Positions 17,536 to 26,036 of a DNA stretch of 39,995 nucleotides are shown here, in pieces. The notes under the pieces are model-generated. The model did no database searches, was not told the DNA's origin, and saw only the letters and a program-made list of their open reading frames with translations. Position numbers and translations under genes: made by a program. The DNA comes from Saprospiraceae bacterium (GTDB taxonomy: Bacteria; Bacteroidota; Bacteroidia; Chitinophagales; Saprospiraceae): contig JAHDHW010000009.1 in assembly GCA_020631105.1 (NCBI GenBank), forward strand, positions 28,003 to 67,997, written 5' to 3'. Positions within the stretch are counted from its first letter, which is position 1. Each line of letters begins with the position of its first letter.

Positions 17536-17550
17536 AGTCAAATGTTGACT
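17536..17550. repeat. Short inverted repeat in divergent gap
   Basis: agtcaa-atg-ttgact, a perfect 6-bp inverted repeat with a 3-nt spacer, lies between the divergent T9SS gene and the amidohydrolase gene. It could be an operator, but it is short enough to be chance. Confidence 0.25.
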
Positions 17551-17704
17551 GATCTTCTTTGGTTTTTCACTTAGCTATTAACGGGAAACTGTAGGATTAG
17601 GTTGGTATTCGTTCAATTTTTTAACCGTTTTAGATGCCCTTTTCGTATTATTGGACTCAAAGTGTAGCAATTATGCGCAACTGACGACAAATAACATAGC
17701 TCAC

Positions 17705-19297
17705 ATGAAAAAGATTCAACTCCTGTTTTTATGCAGCTTGATGCTGATTTCCTCCTTTTCTGTTGCAAACGCTCAGGTTCAAAAATCTCCTGACCGAACA
17801 GAGGGAGAAGGGCCTTATGACCAATTAATAATTAGAGGTATTACTTTGATTAATGGTAATGGAGCACCCCCAAGAGGGCCAATTGATATTGTGGTCGAAG
17901 GTAACAAAATTACTGAAATCGCTGTAGTCGGATATCCCGGCGTAGCCATTGATCCTGCCGGTCGACCAGCGTTAAAAGAAGGAGGTCGGGAGTTTGATTG
18001 CTCTGGAATGTATTTACTGCCAGGCTTTGTTGATATGCATGGTCATATAGGTGGGAAATCGCAGGGAGCTGATGCAGAATACGTATTCAAACTCTGGATG
18101 GGGCATGGAATTACAACGATACGGGACCCTGCCTGCGGGAATGGCTTGGATTGGGTCCTGGAGCATCGCGAAAAAAGCAAAACAAATAAGATTACTGCTC
18201 CCAGGATTAAGGCCTATACTGTTTTTGGTCAAGGTAGTTATGAGACAATTGCTACAGCAGAAGCCGCCAGAGAATGGGTGCGAGCCAATGCAAAAAAAGG
18301 ATCAGACGGGATTAAGTTTTTTGGAGCACCACCTGAAATAATGGCCGCAGCGCTTGACGAAAATAAAAAACTTGGACTCCGTTCTGCATGTCACCACGCA
18401 CAAATGGATGTTGCACGCTGGAATGTCCTTCATTCTGCACGTGCCGGATTGACGAGCATGGAACATTGGTACGGTCTCCCAGAAGCCTTGTTTAACGATC
18501 GGACAGTACAACATTATCCGCTCGATTATAACTACCAAAATGAACAGCACCGTTTTAAAGAGGCTGGTCGTCTTTGGACGCAAGCCGCAGCACCGCATTC
18601 AGAACACTGGAATGCTGTGATGAATGAATTATTAGAATTAAACTTCACGATCGATCCTACGTTCAATATTTATGAAGCTAATCGTGATCTAATGAGAGCC
18701 CGTCGGGCAGAATGGCACGAAGAATACACGATGCCATCCCTTTGGCGGTTCTATATGCCAAGTAAGATTTCTCATGGTTCTTATTGGCATTTCTGGGGGA
18801 CAGAAGAAGAGGTAGATTGGCGAAAAAATTACGACCTTTGGATGACGTTTATTAATGAGTACAAAAACCGTGGAGGACGTGTAACAGCAGGGTCAGATTC
18901 TGGGTTTATTTATCAGCTATATGGCTTCGCTTACATTAGAGAATTAGAGTTGCTCCGCGAAGCAGGGTTTCATCCTTTAGAAGTTATTCGCTCTGCGACG
19001 CTCAATGGTGCAGAAGCATTAGGGATGGATGATGAAATTGGCTCGGTTGAAGTTGGAAAGCTGGCAGATTTTGTAATTCTTGATGAGAATCCGTTACAAA
19101 ATTTGAAAGTTCTTTATGGGACGGGCGCAATCAAATTAACAGAAGAAAACGAGGTGATTCGAGCTGGAGGTGTAAAGTATACCGTGAAGGATGGAATTAT
19201 TTATGACGCGAAGCAATTACTCGAAGATGTAAAAGAAATGGTTCGTCAGAGTAAAACGAAAGAGGACTTTGAGATCAAGCAACCTGGTAAAGAATAA
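17705..19297 (+). CDS. Secreted amidohydrolase (imidazolonepropionase-like)
   Basis: A 530-residue exported metal-dependent hydrolase of the amidohydrolase superfamily. The signal peptide ends near VANAQ. Metal ligands are in GFVDMHGHIGG (HxH), the Lys in GIKFFGAP, His in SACHHAQMD, His in TSMEHWYG, and Asp in TAGSDSG. The N- and C-terminal strands form the small beta-sandwich, ending with VGKLADFVILDENPL. The substrate is unknown; periplasmic members include dipeptidases, prolidases and lactonases. The frame extends upstream to a TTG at 17651, but the ATG at 17705 begins the signal peptide. It is followed after 29 bp by the SLC12-like transporter, probably co-transcribed. Confidence 0.9.
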   Translation: MKKIQLLFLCSLMLISSFSVANAQVQKSPDRTEGEGPYDQLIIRGITLINGNGAPPRGPIDIVVEGNKITEIAVVGYPGVAIDPAGRPALKEGGREFDCSGMYLLPGFVDMHGHIGGKSQGADAEYVFKLWMGHGITTIRDPACGNGLDWVLEHREKSKTNKITAPRIKAYTVFGQGSYETIATAEAAREWVRANAKKGSDGIKFFGAPPEIMAAALDENKKLGLRSACHHAQMDVARWNVLHSARAGLTSMEHWYGLPEALFNDRTVQHYPLDYNYQNEQHRFKEAGRLWTQAAAPHSEHWNAVMNELLELNFTIDPTFNIYEANRDLMRARRAEWHEEYTMPSLWRFYMPSKISHGSYWHFWGTEEEVDWRKNYDLWMTFINEYKNRGGRVTAGSDSGFIYQLYGFAYIRELELLREAGFHPLEVIRSATLNGAEALGMDDEIGSVEVGKLADFVILDENPLQNLKVLYGTGAIKLTEENEVIRAGGVKYTVKDGIIYDAKQLLEDVKEMVRQSKTKEDFEIKQPGKE

Positions 19298-19326
19298 ACC
19301 AGACGACCCGAAAGCTAAAATAATAT

Positions 19327-21738
19327 ATGCCAAACAGTTCAAGCACTAAAAAATTCGGTACTGCGCCAGTGTTCTTCACGGCGATTTCTACTATTCTTGG
19401 GGCAATCATGTTTCTTCGATTCGGCTTCGCCGTCGGGAATGTCGGTTTCCTCGGGACCATTGCGATCATTTTGATCGGACACGCCGTAACGATTCCCACA
19501 GCAATGGCCATCGCAGAGATTGCAACCAATCAAAAGGTGGAAGGAGGAGGAGAATACTACATCATCTCTCGTTCTTTCGGGTTAGTGATTGGGTCAGCTA
19601 TTGGCCTAGCGCTCTACATGTCGCAGGCAATTAGTGTCGCTTTCTATATTATGGCCTTTGCAGAGGCATTCACGTCTCTATTCGATTATTTGATTGCAAC
19701 ATTTGCAATGCCGGAATGGTTGGTCTGGGTGCTCAAGCAAAAACAAACCATTGGCATTCCTGCTTTGGTTGGGTTGACTGCCATAGTATTGGCAAAAGGT
19801 GCTGACCTTGGAGTAAAAGTATTATATGCGGTAGTTGCTACCCTTAGTGTTTCGATGGTCGCATTTTTTATTGGGACAACGGAGTATAGTCAAACCGTTC
19901 CTTTTGATGTTTCCAGAACAGTAGAAGATATTGTTTTTGTAGAACCAGAGCTTGCCAGAGAGCAGCCTCAGATTCTACCAACTGATCAATTGTTTGCAGA
20001 TAGTTTAACAGCTACTTATCCGGATTCCCAGGAGGTACGTTCTGCCCCGCCAGTTGTTGACGATAAGGAAAACAATTCATCGTCATCACCTTTGATTCCA
20101 CTTGGATTCTTTACTGTTTTTGCGATTATCTTCCCGGCTTTTACCGGAATGACAGCAGGTGTAGGTCTATCTGGAGATTTAAGGGATCCTGGAAAATCAA
20201 TTCCCCTAGGAACCTTAGCAGGAACCATTGCCGGAATGGTTATTTATGTGTTTATTGCCTACAAATTAGCCGTATCTGCAAGTCCTGCAGATTTAGCCGA
20301 TACTTCCAAACTTGTCATGGCAGACATTGCCTGGCAAGGCTGGTGGATTATTCCGGTCGGCTTAGCCGCTGCGACTATTTCTTCTGCGCTAGGATCCATC
20401 ATGGTTGCGCCCAGGACTTTACAGGCAATTGCCCGGGATAAAATCTTTCCGGCAACCCGATTCAATTATTGGTTATCCAGAGGAAAAGGAAAAAGTGATG
20501 AGCCCTATAATGCCTCAATTGTTACGGTTTCTATAGCAGCCTTATTTATCATGGCCGGAGCTATTGATAGCGTAGCGCAGGTGATATCAATGTTTTTTAT
20601 GGTGACCTATGGGTCGCTTTGTTTAATTTCGTTTTTGAATCATTTTGCCGCAGATCCTTCGTATCGACCAAGGTTTAAATCTCGTTGGTTGATTTCTCTT
20701 TTTGGAGCAATAGCTTGTTTTGGGTTAATGTTTTTTATGAATGCATTGTATGCGTTTTTTGCAATCGTTCTAATGGTCGGCTTGTACTTCATAATTGCGT
20801 ACTATAACAAGGATAAGAAAAGTATGGCGTTGATCTTTCAAGGCGTTATCTTTCAGTTTAGTCGCCGGCTTCAGGTGTTTTTGCAAAAAGCAGATAAGGA
20901 AAAAGCTAAAAGTTGGAGGCCTTCCGCAATTGCATTCTCGTCGAATACATTTGAGCGGCTTGGAGCATTTGATTTGCTACGGTGGATTTCTCAGACTTAT
21001 GGCTTTGGAACATACATTCATCAAATCTCCGGTTATCTATCCCGAGACACCAGTCAGCAGGCCAGAGACTGTAAAGAGCGATTGATCAAGATGGCAGAAT
21101 TGACGGATAGTAAAATCTACGTCGATACACTTATTAGTCCGTCCTACACATCAAGTATTGCACAGGTAATTCAATTGCCAGGTATTGCCGGAACAGAGAA
21201 TAATCTATTATTATTTGAGTTTTCCAAGAAAGAACCGGAGAGTCTTAAAGAGATTGTGGACAACTTTAAATTAATCCAATCGGTTGATTTTGATGTTTTG
21301 GTACTTGCAGCTTCAGAGCGTGGATTCGGATTGAAAAAACAAGTGCATATTTGGTTGACCTCCATCGATTATCAGAATGCAAATTTGATGATTCTTTTGG
21401 CTTACATCATCATTGGACATAGGGAGTGGAAAGGTGCAGAAATCAAAATATTTGCAATTTATCCAGAAGATAGTATTGAGGAAGAACGTAAAAAACTTTA
21501 TGACTTGATAGAGAAAGGGCAGTTGCCTATTTCTTATAATAACATTGAGTTTATCACCCGAAAAGTCGACGTAAAGACAGAACATATCATTTGTGAGAAA
21601 TCAAGGGATGCTGACCTGTCAATTGTTGGCTTCCGACCCGAACTTATTAAACACGAAGGCGTTAATGCATTTCAACATTATGCGGAGCTTGGGAATATTC
21701 TCTATGTCAATGCCGCAGAACACAAAGCCATCAAATAA
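19327..21738 (+). CDS. SLC12-like cation-chloride / amino acid cotransporter
   Basis: An 803-residue APC-superfamily transporter resembling the cation-chloride cotransporter (SLC12) family. About 12 membrane segments fill residues 12-500: the first has FFTAISTILGAIMFLRFG, the sixth FTVFAIIFPAFTGMTAGVGLSGDLRDPGKSIP, both family hallmarks. A long acidic/Ser-rich loop (about 185-255) sits between segments five and six. The C-terminal 290 residues are cytosolic and have a Rossmann-like pattern seen in SLC12 regulatory domains. The transported ions are not determinable here; K+, Na+ and Cl- are candidates. It lies between an amidohydrolase and a lipoprotein with 29- and 5-bp gaps, so it may move the product or maintain ionic balance for that pair. 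Confidence 0.88.
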   Translation: MPNSSSTKKFGTAPVFFTAISTILGAIMFLRFGFAVGNVGFLGTIAIILIGHAVTIPTAMAIAEIATNQKVEGGGEYYIISRSFGLVIGSAIGLALYMSQAISVAFYIMAFAEAFTSLFDYLIATFAMPEWLVWVLKQKQTIGIPALVGLTAIVLAKGADLGVKVLYAVVATLSVSMVAFFIGTTEYSQTVPFDVSRTVEDIVFVEPELAREQPQILPTDQLFADSLTATYPDSQEVRSAPPVVDDKENNSSSSPLIPLGFFTVFAIIFPAFTGMTAGVGLSGDLRDPGKSIPLGTLAGTIAGMVIYVFIAYKLAVSASPADLADTSKLVMADIAWQGWWIIPVGLAAATISSALGSIMVAPRTLQAIARDKIFPATRFNYWLSRGKGKSDEPYNASIVTVSIAALFIMAGAIDSVAQVISMFFMVTYGSLCLISFLNHFAADPSYRPRFKSRWLISLFGAIACFGLMFFMNALYAFFAIVLMVGLYFIIAYYNKDKKSMALIFQGVIFQFSRRLQVFLQKADKEKAKSWRPSAIAFSSNTFERLGAFDLLRWISQTYGFGTYIHQISGYLSRDTSQQARDCKERLIKMAELTDSKIYVDTLISPSYTSSIAQVIQLPGIAGTENNLLLFEFSKKEPESLKEIVDNFKLIQSVDFDVLVLAASERGFGLKKQVHIWLTSIDYQNANLMILLAYIIIGHREWKGAEIKIFAIYPEDSIEEERKKLYDLIEKGQLPISYNNIEFITRKVDVKTEHIICEKSRDADLSIVGFRPELIKHEGVNAFQHYAELGNILYVNAAEHKAIK

Positions 21739-21743
21739 AAATT

Positions 21744-22520
21744 ATGACCTTTTATCGTTTTTTTCTACTCGCCGGGCTCTGTACCTGGCTGGCCTGCGGC
21801 GATGCTCCGCAGCAATCAACAACTCCTGAAACGTCAGTAGTTAATTACCCTGAATCATTCCAAAAAGTATTAGCTGCACATGGAGGCAAGGAGACCTGGG
21901 ACAAGATGAATACCTTAAGTTTTACCAGAGGTACAGGTGCTAAGGCAGAGAAACATACCATTGACCTTAAATCCCGAAGGTCAGTTATTGAAGTAGAGAA
22001 TAAGTATAAATTAGGAACAGATGGCGAAAAGATCTGGGTAAGCCCCCATCGGGATTCTTTCCCCGGAGATTCTCCCCGGTTTACCCATAATTTACATTTT
22101 TACTTTTTTGCAATTCCATTTGTATTTGCAGACCCCGGTGTCACCGTAACGGATGGAGGATTAAAAATGGTTGATAGTGTGAATTACCAAGTCCTGAATG
22201 TACGGTTTGGAGAAAATGTAGGTGATGCCCCCGAAGATCAATACAATATGTATGTTGACCCTAAAACGAATATTGTTGACTTTATTACCTACTCTGTAAC
22301 GTATTTTGATAAAAGTCGGGCTACTCGTTATAATGCCCTAAAGTTTGACTGGGAAAAGGTAAATGGTTTGCTGGCCCCTAAGCGCTATGACGGATACAAA
22401 TGGGAGCAAGATAGCTTAGGTGCAAAACGCTACGAATCTGCTTTTGATAAGGTCCAGTACAAGGTAGAAAGTCAGGAGGATGACTTTTTTGCCGTGCCTG
22501 AGGGGGCTTATACAGAATAA
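21744..22520 (+). CDS. Lipoprotein, DUF6503-like
   Basis: A 258-residue lipoprotein with lipobox WLAC at residues 15-18 and a Ser/Thr-rich tether. The body is all-beta with alternating aromatic strands (GGKETWDKMNTLSFTRG, VSPHRDSFPGDSPRF, VLNVRFGENVG, QYNMYVDPKTNIVDFITYSVTY), a pattern recalled from Bacteroidota DUF6503 proteins and also similar to LolA/outer-membrane lipoprotein-sorting folds; this is not a database result. It starts 5 bp after the SLC12-like gene, so it is co-expressed with it. The role is unknown. Confidence 0.78.
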   Translation: MTFYRFFLLAGLCTWLACGDAPQQSTTPETSVVNYPESFQKVLAAHGGKETWDKMNTLSFTRGTGAKAEKHTIDLKSRRSVIEVENKYKLGTDGEKIWVSPHRDSFPGDSPRFTHNLHFYFFAIPFVFADPGVTVTDGGLKMVDSVNYQVLNVRFGENVGDAPEDQYNMYVDPKTNIVDFITYSVTYFDKSRATRYNALKFDWEKVNGLLAPKRYDGYKWEQDSLGAKRYESAFDKVQYKVESQEDDFFAVPEGAYTE

Positions 22521-22558
22521 TAAGAAAACCTTAAGGTTTATTAACACGAAGCGGGTAC

Positions 22559-22566
22559 TATTTTTG
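22559..22566 (+). promoter_or_regulatory. Candidate -7 element for DUF4197 gene
   Basis: TATTTTTG (TAnnTTTG match), 71 bp upstream of the DUF4197 start. It may give that gene its own promoter apart from the transporter operon. Confidence 0.4.
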
Positions 22567-22637
22567 CCCTTTATTCAGTTATGAAAAATGGTAGGATACA
22601 CTTACCAGATATCAATTATGAATAAAATATAGCACAC

Positions 22638-23447
22638 ATGAAGAAGATATTGACATTATTAATCTGCGTGATGACCATTAATATGGTTTCGGCGCAATTA
22701 AATGACAGATTAAAAAATGCTGCTCGAAAAGCTGAGTCTACTTTAAAAGGAGGCGGAGGTCTTTCACAAGCAGAGATTGGTGATGGGCTCAAAGAAGCAT
22801 TAGACGAAGGCGTTCGAAAAGCAGTAGATAAGCTTTCTGCTGAAAATGGTTATCTCAATAGTATCTATAAAATTCCAATTCCGGCAGAGGCGGAAAAAGT
22901 ATTTAAAAAAGTTAAATCAGTGCCTGGGTTCGGAGATGCTGAAGAAAAAATGGTTGCCTTGCTTAATCGCGCGGCAGAAAATGCGGCTACAAAAGCAAAA
23001 CCAATATTTGTTGGTGCAATCAAACAGCTTACCTTTAAAGATGCATTTGATATTTTAATGGGGGAAGATGATGCAGCTACGCAATACTTACACCGTACGA
23101 CCAGTAAGCCTTTGTTTAGTGAGTTTTTACCTGTTATTCAAAAATCTTTGGATGAAGTGAATGCACGGGATTACTGGAAGAAGGTAGTAACTGCCCATAA
23201 CAAATTGCCTCTTGTGAAAAAGGTCGATCCAGAACTTGATCGTTATGTTACTACTAAAGCACTCGATGGAATGTTTGGTATGGTAGAGCAAAAGGAAAAA
23301 GATATTCGTACTAATCAATCATCGCGTACAACCGATGTCCTCAAGAAAGTTTTTGCTCAACAGGATAATAAAGAGAAAGATACTAGCGAAAAAGACAAGA
23401 GTAGTAAAAAGAGTAATTCTAAGCTACGAGGTTTGATTCAAAACTAA
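22638..23447 (+). CDS. DUF4197 secreted protein
   Basis: A 269-residue helical exported protein with signal peptide (cleavage near VSAQ, residue 19). The family pattern is GLKEALDEGVRKAVDKLS, then KIPIP, VKSVPGFGDAEEKMVALLNRAAE and TFKDAFDILMGEDDAATQYL, all marks of DUF4197. The last 40 residues are a charged Lys/Glu/Ser tail. Function is unknown; such proteins are periplasmic or outer-membrane linked. A second, diverged DUF4197 gene lies at 34559-35251, in lipoprotein form. Confidence 0.88.
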   Translation: MKKILTLLICVMTINMVSAQLNDRLKNAARKAESTLKGGGGLSQAEIGDGLKEALDEGVRKAVDKLSAENGYLNSIYKIPIPAEAEKVFKKVKSVPGFGDAEEKMVALLNRAAENAATKAKPIFVGAIKQLTFKDAFDILMGEDDAATQYLHRTTSKPLFSEFLPVIQKSLDEVNARDYWKKVVTAHNKLPLVKKVDPELDRYVTTKALDGMFGMVEQKEKDIRTNQSSRTTDVLKKVFAQQDNKEKDTSEKDKSSKKSNSKLRGLIQN

Positions 23448-23467
23448 GACTTTACTCAAGTAAAGTC
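23448..23467 (+). terminator. Small hairpin after DUF4197 gene
   Basis: gactttac-tcaa-gtaaagtc directly follows the stop codon. It may aid termination but has no T tract; the stronger hairpin at 23475-23512 is nearby. Confidence 0.4.
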
Positions 23468-23474
23468 TCATTTA

Positions 23475-23512
23475 AAAATCGGATCGATTCCACCAGGAGT
23501 CGATCCGATTTT
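23475..23512. terminator. Bidirectional intrinsic terminator
   Basis: A perfect 13-bp inverted repeat (23475-23487 and 23500-23512; core atcggatcga) with A and T runs at the ends. It separates the convergent DUF4197 and SxtJ-like genes. Confidence 0.9.
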
Positions 23513-23553
23513 GTTTTGAGTCAGCGATGTAACTCAGCGTATGAAAAAGAAAA

Positions 23554-23925
23554 TTACCAGGGTTTTGATAAATCCTCCGCGGTGTATTGATGTGATCTTT
23601 CTTCAAAATAACTTTCCTGCTTATCATCTTTTTTAAGTCGCATCGGAGGTTTGGAAAATAATTTCCGAAACCAGGCCAGGGGGGTTAGAAAAAGAAAAAA
23701 TAGAAGAGAAAGTAATATCGTCCCGTTGATCCTTCCAAGAAGTTCTGCCAGTTTATACCAGGCTATTCCAATATATCGCGCTAGTCCCGGAAGTAATAAT
23801 CCAATGATGGCCACCACAATTGCAGCAATTAAAAGATATTCTATCCTCCAGAAATAATAGAATACGATCAGTCCTGCCGTAATCGCAAAAGTAGCTTCCA
23901 GGCTTTTTCTTCGTGTAATTTCCAT
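23554..23925 (-). CDS. SxtJ-like small membrane protein
   Basis: A 123-residue protein with three membrane segments (about residues 11-26, 29-47 and 66-84), then a charged cytosolic tail (KLFSKPPMRLKKDDKQ). The sequence and the position next to a NodU/SxtI-type carbamoyltransferase match the SxtJ family of the saxitoxin cluster and its many non-toxin relatives, whose job is unknown. It starts one base after the stop of the DUF5989 gene, so it is translated with it. It is the last gene of the unit; a terminator follows. Confidence 0.85.
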   Translation of the reverse strand: MEITRRKSLEATFAITAGLIVFYYFWRIEYLLIAAIVVAIIGLLLPGLARYIGIAWYKLAELLGRINGTILLSLLFFLFLTPLAWFRKLFSKPPMRLKKDDKQESYFEERSHQYTAEDLSKPW

Positions 23926-23926
23926 T

Positions 23927-24076
23927 TTAAAATAAAGAGTAAATAAATGGTGCTACGGAGGAACTTCCACCTACGACGATAAGTATTCCGAGTAATACTA
24001 AAACTATAATAATCGGTGCGAGCCAATATTTTTTTCGGTCTTTAAGGAAGCCCCAGAGGTCTTTGAGTAATTCCAT
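23927..24076 (-). CDS. DUF5989 / SxtK-like mini membrane protein
   Basis: A 49-residue gene read directly on the minus strand: ATG at 24074-24076, TAA at 23927-23929. It begins MELLKDLWGFLKDRKKYWLA and continues with one hydrophobic helix (PIIIVLVLLGILIVVG), then GSSSVAPFIYSLF. This matches the DUF5989 pattern (cytosolic amphipathic KDLWGFLKxRKKYWL segment, single membrane helix, short SSxAPFIY tail), found almost always beside carbamoyltransferase and SxtJ. It lies 88 bp after the carbamoyltransferase and one base before SxtJ. Its small size makes it easy to miss. Confidence 0.9.
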   Translation of the reverse strand: MELLKDLWGFLKDRKKYWLAPIIIVLVLLGILIVVGGSSSVAPFIYSLF

Positions 24077-24164
24077 TTTAGCAGATTTTCGTATAAAAAT
24101 ATAAGACGATCAAATCGGTTTTAATCCTACTCTTAGGAGGATGAATATAACAAATTAATAAATA

Positions 24165-26024
24165 TTAATCTTTTTCAAAGGTGATTTTCTTGCTCCATTC
24201 AGCTTGCGAACTTTTATCGAAGAGGTAATTACCCAATACGAGATAGTCCATATTTGTTTGCATAAAGCAGGTGAAAGCTTCTTCCGGAGTATTTACGATA
24301 GGTTCTCCACGAACATTAAAGCTGGTGTTGATCAATACGGGACATCCGGTTTTTTTGTAGAATGCCTGAAGTAATGACCAGAATTCAAAGTTGCTATCTT
24401 CGGTGACCGTTTGAATACGAGCGCTATAATCAACATGTGTGATAGCAGGTAAAGTAGACCGGGGTGTTTTTAGTTGTTCGCTGATCCCGACAGCTGTCGG
24501 CTGCCCCTGATCAAACTCCGTAGTTATGCGCCATTTCTCACGAATCGGTTGAACCAATAGCATATAAGGAGAAGGAGCATTTATTTCAAAATAATCCTTA
24601 GCAGCATCGGCTAAAATCGCCGGTGCGAAAGGTCGGAATGATTCCCTGAATTTAATTTTGAGATTCAGCTTTCGTTGCATTTCTACATTGCGAGGATCAC
24701 CAAGAATGCTCCGATTGCCAAGTGCCCTTGGGCCGTATTCCATCCTACCTTGAAACCAACCAATCACTTGTCCATCTTCCAGTAATTTCGCTACTTCCTC
24801 ACAGAGCTGCTCAACATTGTCATACTTGTTAACAACTGCATTATATTTTCTGATGCATTGTTCAATATCCAGGTCACTATACTCCGGTCCCAGGTAAGCA
24901 CCTTGCATATCATCAATGTCAGCAAGCTTGTTTCGTTCTTGCTCAAAATACAGGTGGTACGCTGCTAACGCAGCTCCCAAAGCGCCCCCCGCATCTCCTG
25001 CTGCGGGTTGGATAAATAGATGTTTGAATAAATTACTTTGCTGAATTTTACCGTTTGCTACACAGTTTAGTGCTACACCTCCCGCCAAGCATAAATTTTC
25101 GGAAGCAGTAAGAGACTGGGCAGTTGCTGCGATTTTAAGTACAATTTCTTCCGTAACAGCCTGAATGGCAAAAGCAAGATTACAATGCTTAGGTTCCATG
25201 GTGCTTTCCGGCTCCCGCCTTGGAAAACCAAATAAAGCTTCCCACGCTTTATCATTCGCCATTCTTAAGCCAACGACGTAATTAAAGTAGGATTGCTCTA
25301 AGCAAATAGATCCATCGGGCTTGATATCTACCAAGTGTGTTTTGATACGCTGGATAAAATCCTGCGTTTGTGGATCGTTTGGATTTCCATAGGGCGCAAG
25401 CCCCATGAGTTTGTACTCACCAGAGTTAACTTTGAACCCAAGGTAGTAAGTGAAAGCAGAATATAGTAGGCCGAGTGAATGTGGAAAATGTAGTTCCCTT
25501 AATATCTTAATAGACCGCCCCTCTCCTACGCAGATGGAAGCTGTTGCCCATTCTCCGACACCGTCAATCGTCAGGATTGCGGCTTTGTCGAAAGGAGAAG
25601 GATAAAAAGCACTGGCTGCATGAGATAGATGGTGCTCCGGAAAAAGGAGCTGTGTTTTTTTTCGATCAAATTTACCAAGCTTATCCAACTCTTCCCGAAT
25701 GATTCGTTTCAGGAAGATTTTTTCTTTGATCCAAAGGGGCATTGCCTTGAGGAAAGATTTTATCCCTACCGGAGCATAGGAGTAAAAGCTTTCTAACAAG
25801 CGCTCAAACTTGAGGTAAGGCTTATCATAAAAAGCAATGGCATCTAATTGATCCATTGTGATGCCACCGTAGTTTAGACAGTATTCTATTGCGTTGGAAG
25901 GAAAAGCAGGGTCATGCTTTTTGCGGGTAAAACGCTCCTCTTGCGCAGCGGCTACTACCTTTCCATTATAAGTTAGTGCGGCGGCGGAGTCGTGATAAAA
26001 AGCGGATATGCCGAGGATGAACAT
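24165..26024 (-). CDS. Carbamoyltransferase, NodU/CmcH/SxtI family
   Basis: A 619-residue enzyme that transfers a carbamoyl group from carbamoyl phosphate, through carbamoyl-AMP, to a hydroxyl on a sugar or natural product. The N-terminal Kae1-like part has GISAFYHDSAAAL and LLFPEHHLSHAASAFYPSPFDKAAILTIDGVGEWAT with metal-binding histidines, and LCLAGGVALNCVANGK. The C-terminal YrdC-like part has GRMEYGPRALGNRSILGDPRN and VLINTSFNVRGEPIV. Length and motifs are complete, so it should be active. The acceptor is unknown; with membrane neighbours and a hydrolase upstream it is likely to be a surface glycan or lipid. It follows the aspartoacylase-like gene by 12 bp. Confidence 0.95.
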   Translation of the reverse strand: MFILGISAFYHDSAAALTYNGKVVAAAQEERFTRKKHDPAFPSNAIEYCLNYGGITMDQLDAIAFYDKPYLKFERLLESFYSYAPVGIKSFLKAMPLWIKEKIFLKRIIREELDKLGKFDRKKTQLLFPEHHLSHAASAFYPSPFDKAAILTIDGVGEWATASICVGEGRSIKILRELHFPHSLGLLYSAFTYYLGFKVNSGEYKLMGLAPYGNPNDPQTQDFIQRIKTHLVDIKPDGSICLEQSYFNYVVGLRMANDKAWEALFGFPRREPESTMEPKHCNLAFAIQAVTEEIVLKIAATAQSLTASENLCLAGGVALNCVANGKIQQSNLFKHLFIQPAAGDAGGALGAALAAYHLYFEQERNKLADIDDMQGAYLGPEYSDLDIEQCIRKYNAVVNKYDNVEQLCEEVAKLLEDGQVIGWFQGRMEYGPRALGNRSILGDPRNVEMQRKLNLKIKFRESFRPFAPAILADAAKDYFEINAPSPYMLLVQPIREKWRITTEFDQGQPTAVGISEQLKTPRSTLPAITHVDYSARIQTVTEDSNFEFWSLLQAFYKKTGCPVLINTSFNVRGEPIVNTPEEAFTCFMQTNMDYLVLGNYLFDKSSQAEWSKKITFEKD

Positions 26025-26036
26025 AGTACAAGATAC

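Noticed and set aside
17651-17704. Upstream extension of the amidohydrolase gene to a TTG
   Set aside because: The ATG at 17705 begins a clear signal peptide; the extension is non-family sequence.
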